Source of the DNA: Clostridium facile
GTDB taxonomy: Bacteria; Bacillota; Clostridia; Oscillospirales; Ruminococcaceae
Length of the DNA: 64,000 nt
Direction: 5' to 3'
Assembly (NCBI RefSeq): GCF_014297275.1
Contig: NZ_JACOQK010000001.1
Span: forward strand, 1,488,001 to 1,552,000
The translations under genes and the position numbers were made by a program. The stretch's first letter is position 1; every line of letters starts with the position of its first letter. Below are positions 1-8,300 of this stretch, one piece after another. Below the pieces are notes generated by a model. The model saw nothing but the letters and a program-made list of their open reading frames with translations, had not been told where the DNA came from and did not search any database.

Positions 1-1025
1 TCCCCACACTGTTCCAATGAACCCATATTATTGGAAGTTTCCACCAGACCTTCCATTGCAGCGTTGTTGTGCAACACACCGTTTGGCATCAAAGTTAGCA
101 ACCCTACAAGAGCATCAACAGTATTAGAAGAAAATACAGTTGAAACAGAGGAAGGCAACTCTTTTACAGCAATCGAAATTGTATCGCTAAACTGTAATTC
201 TTGTTGAAATTCCCTTTCAAATTGCTGTAAATCCTTCTGCAATTTTTGCTGGTCTTGTGGACGAACAGCCAACACCATACTGGCATCACGGGAAATAACA
301 TTGGCATGGCCTTTACACTGAATTTTGGATAAACAAGCGTATTTCCGAATCTTTTGCAATATACGGCCACACATTTGGATGGCATTTCCACGCTCCAGAT
401 GGATTGCCATACCGGAATGCCCACCCTGTAATCCTTCTAAGCTTACATGATATCCCACGAAATCAGATACTGATTGATCCTGTACTGGAAGTTTGATATG
501 TGTCCTGACTCCCCCTGCGCACCCAGTGCAAAAAGTTTGTTCCTCCTCAGAATCCATATTGATCAGGCAGTTTCCTTTTAATTTGGAATAATCCAAACCA
601 GCGGCACCACGTAATCCATCCTCTTCCTGAACTGTAAATACCACTTCCAAGTTGGGGTAATAAAAATCTTCGCTTGCTAAAACAGCCAGATAATAGGCAA
701 CTGCCATGCCATTATCCGCTCCCAATGTAGTGCCTACTGCTTTCAACATGCCATCTTTTTCTTCCAGCAACAATCCATCTTCATAGGAACGAGTACCATC
801 ACTAACATATACCATATCCATATGCGCCTGTAAAATGACTGTTGGTCCCTGATACCCTGGAAGATTGGATGGCTTCCGCATAATAACATTGTACATTTCA
901 TCCTGTTCCGCTTCCAACTGATGCCGCTTTGCGAACTCCATCAAAAAATCGCTGATCCTTTTTTCATCGTAAGTGGCATGGGGGATTTTAGCGATTTCCT
1001 TAAAATAATCCAATACAATACTCAT
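1..1025 (-). CDS. pepD: Xaa-His dipeptidase (M20 family, PepD-like), C-terminus beyond window
   Basis: Cytosolic zinc aminoacyl-histidine dipeptidase that would hydrolyse Xaa-His (carnosine-type) and other dipeptides. I translated it by hand: 341 codons are open from an ATG at 1025, preceded by an AAAGGTGAT ribosome binding site, and the frame runs off the left edge with no stop. M20 metal-site residues are visible: H68 and D70 in the AHMD motif, D104 in LGADNG, the E134-E135 pair in VQEEDG, and D158 in NMDSEEE. Family members are about 480 residues, so roughly the last third (end of the lid domain and the final metal ligand) is missing only because of the window edge. A strong terminator separates it from the shell-protein gene upstream. 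I saw no obvious promoter in the 26 bp left, so it may rely on read-through. PepD versus another M20 subfamily is a motif-based call. Confidence 0.85.
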   Translation of the reverse strand, partial: MSIVLDYFKEIAKIPHATYDEKRISDFLMEFAKRHQLEAEQDEMYNVIMRKPSNLPGYQGPTVILQAHMDMVYVSDGTRSYEDGLLLEEKDGMLKAVGTTLGADNGMAVAYYLAVLASEDFYYPNLEVVFTVQEEDGLRGAAGLDYSKLKGNCLINMDSEEEQTFCTGCAGGVRTHIKLPVQDQSVSDFVGYHVSLEGLQGGHSGMAIHLERGNAIQMCGRILQKIRKYACLSKIQCKGHANVISRDASMVLAVRPQDQQKLQKDLQQFEREFQQELQFSDTISIAVKELPSSVSTVFSSNTVDALVGLLTLMPNGVLHNNAAMEGLVETSNNMGSLEQCG

Positions 1026-1051
1026 TTCGATCACCTTTCTAACCATATGAT

Positions 1052-1093
1052 AAAAACGTTTTGGGAATGCCATAAAGCCTCCAAAACGTTTTT
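1052..1093 (-). terminator. Rho-independent terminator after the shell-protein gene
   Basis: A 13-bp perfect stem (AAAAACGTTTTGG with its complement) and a 16-nt loop, with T residues on both sides. It could work in both directions, but it sits just past the stop of the minus-strand microcompartment gene. Confidence 0.8.
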
Positions 1094-1102
1094 GTTTTTT
1101 CT

Positions 1103-1813
1103 TTATAAATAGGGTGTCTTTACCGGGTCGGGATATTCTCCCATAGTACACAAAAGTTGAATCCCTGTTTCCCGCGCTTTTATTACTGCCTGACGGACTG
1201 CATCCGCTTCCCCGCAGATTGTGATAACCACTTCGTTGGAAAAACTGGTCCCCTGGGTTGGAGTTCCGTAACTGACCAGTTCCACCCCTGCTGATTTCAT
1301 TGCCAAATCCGCAATAACCATCCCAATCGGTGCCGGACAGGAACAGATAAAGCCAAATGCTTTGTCAATTGGAGCGCCAAACGCCATATGAATTGCTTTC
1401 CCAGCCCGAGCGGTAAACTGTACTTCCAAATGCCCAGCCTCACTGATATAAAGTTCCCCCGCGTTCTGGTCAATCAACTTTAAAGAAAGTTCCACTGCCT
1501 GGCGGACATCGGAAACATCTTTTCCTCCAATGATAATAAAGTTACCATGTCCACCGCCGCTTTTGGTATCACGTGGCAATTCTATGGATAATACTTCTAT
1601 ATTACTCATTTTGGCAGCATCATCCACAGCCTTAATCTGGGCGCCAGCACCAGTACGGGAACCTATTAAACCAATGGTAGGATAGGTTAAATCCAAGTTC
1701 ATTCTACTGCGCAGTTGCTCATCCACATTGGCGATTACCAAACCAATGGTATCAGCAGCAGCGGTCCCAACAAATTCTGGTACACCTGGCAGTTGGTTGA
1801 GTATGTTTGTCAT
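1103..1813 (-). CDS. PduB-like bacterial microcompartment shell protein (tandem-BMC trimer type)
   Basis: Structural protein with two fused BMC domains (about residues 20-115 and 125-228). Family members form pseudohexameric trimers in microcompartment shells. PduB-family signatures include EFVGTAAADTIGLVIANVD near the N-terminus, IELPRDTKSGGGHGN, EAGHLEVQFTARAG and GTSFSNEVV. At 236 residues it is close to the short PduB' form of enterobacteria; the N-terminal extension of long PduB, which links shell to enzyme core, is absent. No other shell gene or encapsulated-enzyme gene is present in the window, and the gene has its own promoter (1879-1907) and terminator (1052-1093), so it is a monocistronic satellite. 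Family assignment is firm. A role in a shell encoded elsewhere, or a role outside shells, is open. Neighbouring threonine dehydratase and radical SAM genes hint at 2-carbon/3-carbon metabolism but prove nothing. Confidence 0.87.
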   Translation of the reverse strand: MTNILNQLPGVPEFVGTAAADTIGLVIANVDEQLRSRMNLDLTYPTIGLIGSRTGAGAQIKAVDDAAKMSNIEVLSIELPRDTKSGGGHGNFIIIGGKDVSDVRQAVELSLKLIDQNAGELYISEAGHLEVQFTARAGKAIHMAFGAPIDKAFGFICSCPAPIGMVIADLAMKSAGVELVSYGTPTQGTSFSNEVVITICGEADAVRQAVIKARETGIQLLCTMGEYPDPVKTPYL

Positions 1814-1878
1814 TGTATCGAAATCCTTCTTTTAATATTCAGTAAAAGATCCTATTCACTCCATATAAAATCAATTTT

Positions 1879-1907
1879 ATTATACCGGATAAAAGGGAAA
1901 AAATCAA
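1879..1907 (-). promoter_or_regulatory. Promoter of the microcompartment shell gene
   Basis: Minus-strand TTGATT and TATAAT separated by exactly 17 bp, about 65 bp upstream of the shell-protein start. It makes that gene an independent transcription unit. Confidence 0.7.
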
Positions 1908-1929
1908 CTCCAATTCTCACAACTACCTT

Positions 1930-2865
1930 TTATAGCAAGGTTTGGTTTTGGAAAGACGGAATAAAACTTTCGGAGGCAGCTTCTCCTTCCTGTACAAAGA
2001 CATGTTCCAACCCCATTTGGAGGGCATACTCCAATAATTCATCATATTCCTCCTGGGTTACCTTCCTATTTAACTCTGGATAGGATTCTACCCAGGATAG
2101 CGGTGTATACTGGCTCATCAAACTGAAATACGCCTGGTCCTTCCAGTGTTTTGCGAACCAGTGTACCACTGTTTTTGAATCTTCCAATTGACCAGGCAGC
2201 AATAAATGCCGGACAATTGTGCCGGATAGCATCCTTCCATCCGAATCAAATACGGGGATTCCGGTTTGACGTATCATCTCCTGGACCGCTTGTTTCGCAT
2301 AGGTAAAATAATGCTTTGCGTGGGAGTACTTCAAAGCAAGCTGTTCCTCATAATATTTGAAATCCGGAAGATAAATATCCACCAATCCATCCAACAATTG
2401 CAGAGAGGAAACGGATTCATACCCACTGCAATTATAAACAACCGGCAGAGAAAGCCCTTGTTGTTTGGCTCTCTGGAGGGCAATCACAATCTGAACTATA
2501 TAATGGGTTGGGGTAACCAAATTCAAATTTAACGCACCTTGTTCTTCCAGACGGAAAAATATCTCTACTAACCGGTCTACATCAATGGTTTGTCCAATAT
2601 CCTGTGTGCTGATTTCATAGTTTTGGCAGAACACGCACTGCATATTGCAATGGGAAAAAAAGACGGTTCCAGAACCGGCGGTTCCAGACAAACAGGGTTC
2701 TTCCCAAAAATGGAGGGCTGTCCGTGCCACCTGGATTTCTTTTCCAATCGCGCGGCAAAATCCCTGCTTTCCCGCTAAACGGTCTACACCACAATTTCTG
2801 GGGCAAATCCGGCATTCTTTCAATAGAGCCCAAAGTTCTTCCTCAGTGGATTTCTGTAACTTCAT
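1930..2865 (-). CDS. PflX-like radical SAM protein (COG1313)
   Basis: Radical S-adenosylmethionine enzyme related to pyruvate formate-lyase activases; substrate unknown. From the chosen ATG (2865) the protein is 311 residues. An N-terminal cysteine cluster (C18, C21, C25 and C37; CRICPRNC...GFC) precedes the [4Fe-4S]/SAM motif CNMQCVFC with C73, C77 and C80 (CX3CX2C). The rest fits a partial TIM barrel. I chose ATG 2865 over the in-frame TTG at 2877 because a GAGG Shine-Dalgarno lies 6 nt before it. The start lies inside the last codons of ilvA (23-bp overlap), so the two are likely co-transcribed and coupled. The cysteine-rich N-terminus is typical of PflX-type proteins and unlike classical PflA. 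The function is not established, and no PFL partner is encoded in the window. Confidence 0.82.
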   Translation of the reverse strand: MKLQKSTEEELWALLKECRICPRNCGVDRLAGKQGFCRAIGKEIQVARTALHFWEEPCLSGTAGSGTVFFSHCNMQCVFCQNYEISTQDIGQTIDVDRLVEIFFRLEEQGALNLNLVTPTHYIVQIVIALQRAKQQGLSLPVVYNCSGYESVSSLQLLDGLVDIYLPDFKYYEEQLALKYSHAKHYFTYAKQAVQEMIRQTGIPVFDSDGRMLSGTIVRHLLLPGQLEDSKTVVHWFAKHWKDQAYFSLMSQYTPLSWVESYPELNRKVTQEEYDELLEYALQMGLEHVFVQEGEAASESFIPSFQNQTLL

Positions 2866-4045
2866 ATCCGGCCTCAACCAAAGCTTTTCGGATCTCCTCT
2901 ACCTGTTCATGGTCACGGGTTTCCATCGTCAGTTTCAAGAAACATGCGTTTACCGCCATATTTTCATCCGCACGGTCATGGTGTACCGCAACCACATTAG
3001 CGCCCAAATCAGCAACAATAGTGGAAACCCGTTGTAGTTCCCCTGGTTTATCCGTCAACGCAATGGTAAAGTTGGCTGTTCTTCCCGCTTTCAACAGCCC
3101 ACGGGTAATGACACGGGACAAAATATTCACGTCAATATTCCCGCCAGAAACCAGACATACCACCCGTTTTCCAACAACATCTACTTTATTGAATAAAGCG
3201 GCCGCAACAGCTACTGCTCCTGCACCTTCTGCAATCAATTTTTGTTCTTCAATCAAAGCCAAAATTGCGCTGGATACTTCATCATCTGTTACAGTGACAA
3301 TATCGTCTACATACTTTTTACAGAGTTCATAGGTAATATCCCCTGGCTTTTTCACCGCAATACCATCGGCAATCGTCGCAACAGATTTCAGTTCTTCCAT
3401 ATGTCCATGTTTTACTGCGTTAAACATAGAAGGAGCACCAGCAGACTGCACCCCATATACTTTGCAGTGGGGGTTTAAGCTTTTGATGGCATATGCAACA
3501 CCGGCAATTAATCCGCCCCCGCCAACTGGTACGATTACTGCATCCACATCTGGCAACTGGTCTAGAATTTCCAAACCAATTGTTCCCTGGCCTGCAATGA
3601 CCTCATCATCATCAAAAGGATGGATAAAAGTCCGCCCTGTTTCTTTTTGCAATTCCAATGCTTTTTGGTAAGCATCATCATAAGCACCTTTGACCAAAAC
3701 CACTTGGGCACCATATTTTTTCGTTGCTTCTACTTTGGAAATAGGGGCGCCTTCTGGAATACAAATCATAGCAGGGATATTCCCTTTTTGTGCAGCCAAA
3801 GCCACTCCTTGAGCATGATTGCCGGCGGAGCAGGCAATGACCCCTTTTTGTTTTTCTTCTTCGGAAAGCTCTGCCATCTTACAGTAGGCTCCTCTTACTT
3901 TAAAGGACCCCGTTACCTGTAAATTCTCTGTTTTCAAATAAATCCTTGCGTCCGGCCGCAATTTTTGGGCATAAATCAAATCTGTTTTACGGGCCACATT
4001 TTTTAATACATAAGCTGCATGATAAATTTTGTCCAAAGTCAACAT
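2843..4045 (-). CDS. ilvA: Threonine ammonia-lyase (threonine dehydratase) with ACT domain
   Basis: PLP enzyme converting L-threonine to 2-oxobutyrate and ammonia, the first committed step of isoleucine synthesis. It has 400 residues. The PLP lysine is K49 in TGSFKVRGA, followed by a phosphate-cradle SAGNHAQG loop and a VGGGGL glycine motif. A C-terminal ACT-like domain (about 325-400) fits the short form with a single regulatory domain. The gene sits about 135 nt downstream of a T-box leader whose proposed specifier codon is ATC (Ile), which supports biosynthetic regulation by uncharged tRNA-Ile. The radical SAM gene overlaps its 3' end. Catabolic TdcB-type use cannot be excluded from sequence, but the T-box argues for biosynthesis. 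Confidence 0.93.
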   Translation of the reverse strand: MLTLDKIYHAAYVLKNVARKTDLIYAQKLRPDARIYLKTENLQVTGSFKVRGAYCKMAELSEEEKQKGVIACSAGNHAQGVALAAQKGNIPAMICIPEGAPISKVEATKKYGAQVVLVKGAYDDAYQKALELQKETGRTFIHPFDDDEVIAGQGTIGLEILDQLPDVDAVIVPVGGGGLIAGVAYAIKSLNPHCKVYGVQSAGAPSMFNAVKHGHMEELKSVATIADGIAVKKPGDITYELCKKYVDDIVTVTDDEVSSAILALIEEQKLIAEGAGAVAVAAALFNKVDVVGKRVVCLVSGGNIDVNILSRVITRGLLKAGRTANFTIALTDKPGELQRVSTIVADLGANVVAVHHDRADENMAVNACFLKLTMETRDHEQVEEIRKALVEAGYEVTEIH

Positions 4046-4180
4046 TACAATCCATCCTCACTTTTTGATATCTTGCCGATACAATTAAGAATATTTTGGT
4101 CAGATTATTTTCCTTAAACATTACATTGTTTTCTTAATGTAATTATGTTACGGAATGGTTTATTTTATAAAAGGAAAATA

Positions 4181-4445
4181 AAAAACCTTCGTCTCTATCC
4201 AAAGAGACGAAGGCAATAACTCCGCGGTACCACTCTATTTGCTGCAAAAAAATGCAGCCCCTTAACCGTATCCAATAATACGTTCTCTTGTTAACGGTGA
4301 GAAACCGGCCTGGCTTAATCTTGAACTACTCAATTTCAGCTGGCTGCTCAAGGGTGATTTTCATCGCAGATTTTGGGTTACCTTTCACCATCCGGCAACT
4401 CTCTGAACCAAAGTTTCTGGATTTCTTCCCTTTCAACGCAATTTT
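4181..4445 (-). promoter_or_regulatory. T-box leader upstream of ilvA
   Basis: tRNA-sensing transcription attenuator. On the minus strand the T-box sequence GAGTGGTACCGCGGAGTT is at 4218-4235, directly followed by a terminator hairpin (stem CCTTCGTCTCT, 4186-4213) and a T tract. Stem I features include an AGAGAGT loop, a GGATGGTG element and a downstream CACCCTTGAGC segment. The best specifier candidate is ATC at 4356-4358, followed by A as is usual, which reads as Ile and suits ilvA. ACC (Thr), two bases on, is less likely because C follows it. Confidence 0.92.
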
Positions 4446-4459
4446 ATTATTCTAAATTT

Positions 4460-4488
4460 AGTTTATTCTTTTTATTTCCATTTGTCAA
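4460..4488 (-). promoter_or_regulatory. Promoter of the T-box/ilvA transcript
   Basis: Minus-strand TTGACA (4483-4488) and TAAACT (4460-4465) with a 17-bp spacer. The predicted start is around 4452, just before the T-box leader. Confidence 0.72.
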
Positions 4489-4593
4489 GTAGTAAAATTA
4501 AAATAATTTAATAAAAAGTATTCGGTTTATATCGCCAGCCTTCTTATATCACTAACGTAAGCCCTGTTTTCCTCATTGCCGATCATATCGAAA

Positions 4594-4774
4594 TAAAAAA
4601 ATCCCTGCAACTGGTAAGGAGACAATTCCAATTGCAGGGATGAAAATTCACAAATGGGGCTTATGAATTTTCAAAAAATATATAAAGAATGAGAAAAGAG
4701 AAGAAAAAAGCTAATTTGTTTGTTTTATTACTAGATATTATTTTTTATTAGCAATAAAACTGTTTTCTTCTTAC
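4594..4774 (-). ncRNA. Candidate small RNA (promoter-to-terminator unit without an ORF)
   Basis: On the minus strand TTGACT (4804-4809) and TAAACT (4781-4786) are 17 bp apart. About 180 nt later comes a rho-independent terminator (stem TCCCTGCAA, 4602-4640, then seven T). Immediately before it lies a second hairpin with a 10-bp stem (TGAAAATTCA, 4641-4672). I find no ATG-initiated reading frame with a ribosome binding site in between. This is either a small regulatory RNA or the remains of an attenuated leader. It matches no RNA family I can recognise. Confidence 0.45.
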
Positions 4775-4809
4775 AATTAAAGTTTAACTGAAATAAAATA
4801 AAAAGTCAA

Positions 4810-5163
4810 TATATAATTGAAAAACTGATAAACGGTTAAATAACAATAAAATATGCTCATTTTGCAATCAAAAACAATCATCCATTTTTGATAACGATTA
4901 TAACCAAATCCAATCCAAACAATTTGATAATTACTTTCACATTTAATTAAATAAAGGTTTATTATCTAAACTACTGTTATTAAACCAAAAATAGTTTCAA
5001 TATAATATTTTTATCCATATAATATCTATATTTCCAAAATAGTAATTATGGTAAAAATCATCCAATTTATGAAAGTTAATTTACCCTAATTTTGATTATT
5101 TATGATTGTAAGTCGATTGATTTTGATTTTTTTATCGCTTTTTATCATTTTTTTCATTAATAA
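4810..5163. other. Gene-free AT-rich stretch
   Basis: About 350 bp of very AT-rich DNA between the candidate small RNA and the glycosidase promoter. No coding frame, RNA or convincing repeat seen. It may hold regulator sites for the glycosidase gene. Confidence 0.6.
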
Positions 5164-5192
5164 TTGACTTTTCTTCACTTTGTATATATTAT
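5164..5192 (+). promoter_or_regulatory. Promoter of the GH127 gene
   Basis: TTGACT (5164-5169) and TATTAT (5187-5192) with a 17-bp spacer, about 200 bp upstream of the start codon. The 5' UTR contains a second purine-rich GGAGGG (around 5308) with no usable start after it. Confidence 0.6.
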
Positions 5193-5391
5193 ATAATCAA
5201 GTACATAAATTATACCGATTTTAAAAAATAAAATAGTAATTATTTACATAATTTATGTTTTGGGCGCATTTCATTTCCAATCTAAAAAATGATTATTTCA
5301 TTCTAAAGGAGGGTTGTAACTAATAAAAAAAGAGAAATTGGAAATTGAAATAAATTAAAATTTGCAGGCTTTTTTGAAAAGGAGGTCAAAA

Positions 5392-8300
5392 ATGAACCGA
5401 AAGTTACGCAAAATAATTAGCGCAGCAACCGCTGCTGCAATTTTAGCATCATCCTTGGCAACTGGAGGCTTAACAGTTAGCGCAGCTGCGCCATCTGAAC
5501 CCATCCAAACGTTCCAGGAAGTTTGGGGAATGGAAGATGTTACAGGGGAACAGCTTCGGGCTTCTATTGGTGATGCTTATGGGATGATCCGGGATAACAT
5601 TTTTACATTGGATATTGCAGAAGGAAAAGGTGTAGATGGCAGCAATGCTATTGCATGGACCAATACTGCTTCTTCCCCAAATTATAGCGATATCGACCTA
5701 CGTTACCATGAATTAGAAAATAGGCAGACAGATTGGTCCGGTGCAGAAGAAGTTTGGTTCCATGTGGACTTTAGGGAATATGGAACTATGGAACCACAAA
5801 TCCGCTTTGCTTTCCAAGAAACTGTTTATCAGGAAGATGGAACATCCCTGAATGTTCAACATGCTCTTTCTATGAAATCAGGGGCATTATACTATTATAA
5901 TGATGGGTTAAACTGGATTCCAGGAGAAGTGGATGGTAGCCAAAGGATGACTTTCCCAGTAGGGTTTAATGGTTGGGTTCGTATCCCACTAGATATGTCT
6001 ACTTTTTCCGCCTATTGGAATGGCTATGATGATATGTATTTAAAAGATGTAAATCAGTTAAATATGCACATTGTGGGTAACGATACTACATTAAATAAAA
6101 CAGCATACTTAGATAGTTTTGGCATTGTTGGCCAAGGCTTTTCAGACAAACTGCCCTCACAAGGAAATTACTCCTATAAAGAAATGTGGGGAGTAGAAGG
6201 AATCACCGATTTGCCAGGAATGTTGGGCGACTTCTATGGCATGTTAAACAAATATTATGATTTAAGTGTTTCCGAAGACAAAGGATTCAATGGAAGTTCT
6301 GCCTTGGCGTGGAAAATCAATCAATCTACAGCCGGTTTGCCAAATTCCGATGTGGATATCCGCTTATGGAGCGAAGCTTGTACAATAAAAGATACCAATG
6401 GTACTGGTGCGGAAGAACTTTGGTTCTATGCGGATGCTACCGAATTTGGAGACCAACCAACAGAGATTCGGTTCGCTTTCCAAGAAGATACTACAGATGG
6501 ATTCCAACATGCACTCCAACTGGTAAATGGGACAACTTACCAAACCAATGATGGTAAAGCATGGACAACCAAAAAAGTAGAAAATAACTTGATTACTTTG
6601 GATGCAGGGTTTAAAGGTTGGGTTCGTATTCCACTAAGCAATGCTACCTTTACTCAATATTGGTCATCTGGTGGAAATGTAACCACAGTTTGTTATTCCT
6701 CTATTAACCAATTTAACATGCATGTCAATTCCAATGACAGCAACATTGGCAAGACTCTCTATTTAGATGGATTTGGATTTGTAGGAAATGTGAATGGCGT
6801 GGATTTACCAGTAGAACCTGTTGATCCAACAATAGGAGCTCCTATATTTAACCAAAACATTTTAAACAATCCAAATTTAACTTGTTATAAAAATGGTTCT
6901 ACTCCAATTACCGATGCTAGTGCGACCAGTGAAACCAGCAGCAGGTTGACCTACCGCACATTTGGTGCTTCTCATGGCCAGGCATATATCAATCAGGATT
7001 CTGGTATGTTGTTGTATATTCCCAATCAAGGCTTCTCTGGAACCGATACCTTTACTGTTCGGGTAACGGATGAACAACTTCGTATGGCAACAATTCAAAT
7101 CAATGTAACCGTATCCGAGGAAACTGATCCAAATGCTGGTGAAACGATTGATCCACCATCTCCAGAATATCCAGAAACACCTGACGCTCCAACTATGCCA
7201 AAACCGGACATAGAACGAGCAGTTAGCTTGTTAAAGGATTTTGGATTGGAAGGATATGTTGGAGAAAATATTCAGGGTAATATTGACCAATGGCAAGTAA
7301 ATGCTTTAAAAGATAACCCTAATATTATCGAACAGATTGAATCCGTAACCGCAGGGGATGGAAAAATTGCATTAAGCAGTATTTTATCCGATGCTAGTGG
7401 AGCATTAGGTCAAGGTATTTACAAATTGGATATTAACGAGTCCAAAGGCTATGATGGAACACAGGCTGTCCAATGGACTAGCCTAAAAAATACACCTCTT
7501 ACCGCTGATACAGATGTACGATTTGTTGGCGATAGTACTGCTACAATCGATTGGACTGGTGCAAAAGAGGTCTGGTTCTATCTTGATAATACCGAAATGA
7601 CCTCTGGTAATCTGGAATTCCGATTTGCTTTTGAGGAACAAAATATTACCGGCAAAAAAGGAAGAGAATCCTGGCAGATGAAAGACGGTTCCAAAGCATA
7701 TTTATGCGGTGATGGTGTAAACTGGACAGAATCTACTGTATCCAACCGTGCATTTTTGATTCCTGCCCAATTCAAAGGTTGGATCAAAATCGCCCTGACG
7801 CCAGAAGTATTTGAAGTGTATTGGGATGAATTAGGAGAAGAACAACATACAATTGACTTAAAAGACGTTCACCAATTCCAATTGAGAATCCATCCAAATG
7901 AGGATACTGTGGACAAGAGCTTTTATTTAGACAATTTTGCAATTGTTGGTAATGTAAATGGAACCGAAGCAGCTCCTGTTGCAATTTCATCCGAAGATAG
8001 TTTCAAAACTGTTTGGAACATGGATTCCTTGAAACAATCTTCCCAATATACTGGGGCATTGGTTGCTTGGTATGATGAGTTTCCAGGAAAATTATTGACT
8101 GGTATTTCCTATAGCTATTTGTTAAATCCAGATCCAGACCTATTGGTTGCTGGAAATGAATTGGCGGACGCTATGACAAACGCACAAGGAAAAGATGGTT
8201 ATTTAGGAATCTATGCAGGAAATTCCGTTATGGGCGGACAAGGAAGCAACTGGGATGTTTGGGGACATTACCATTCCATCTATGGCCTATATAACTGGTA

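Noticed and set aside
2724..3332. A 202-codon + strand frame
   Set aside because: Antisense to ilvA and the radical SAM gene, which have clear conserved motifs; no promoter or site of its own.
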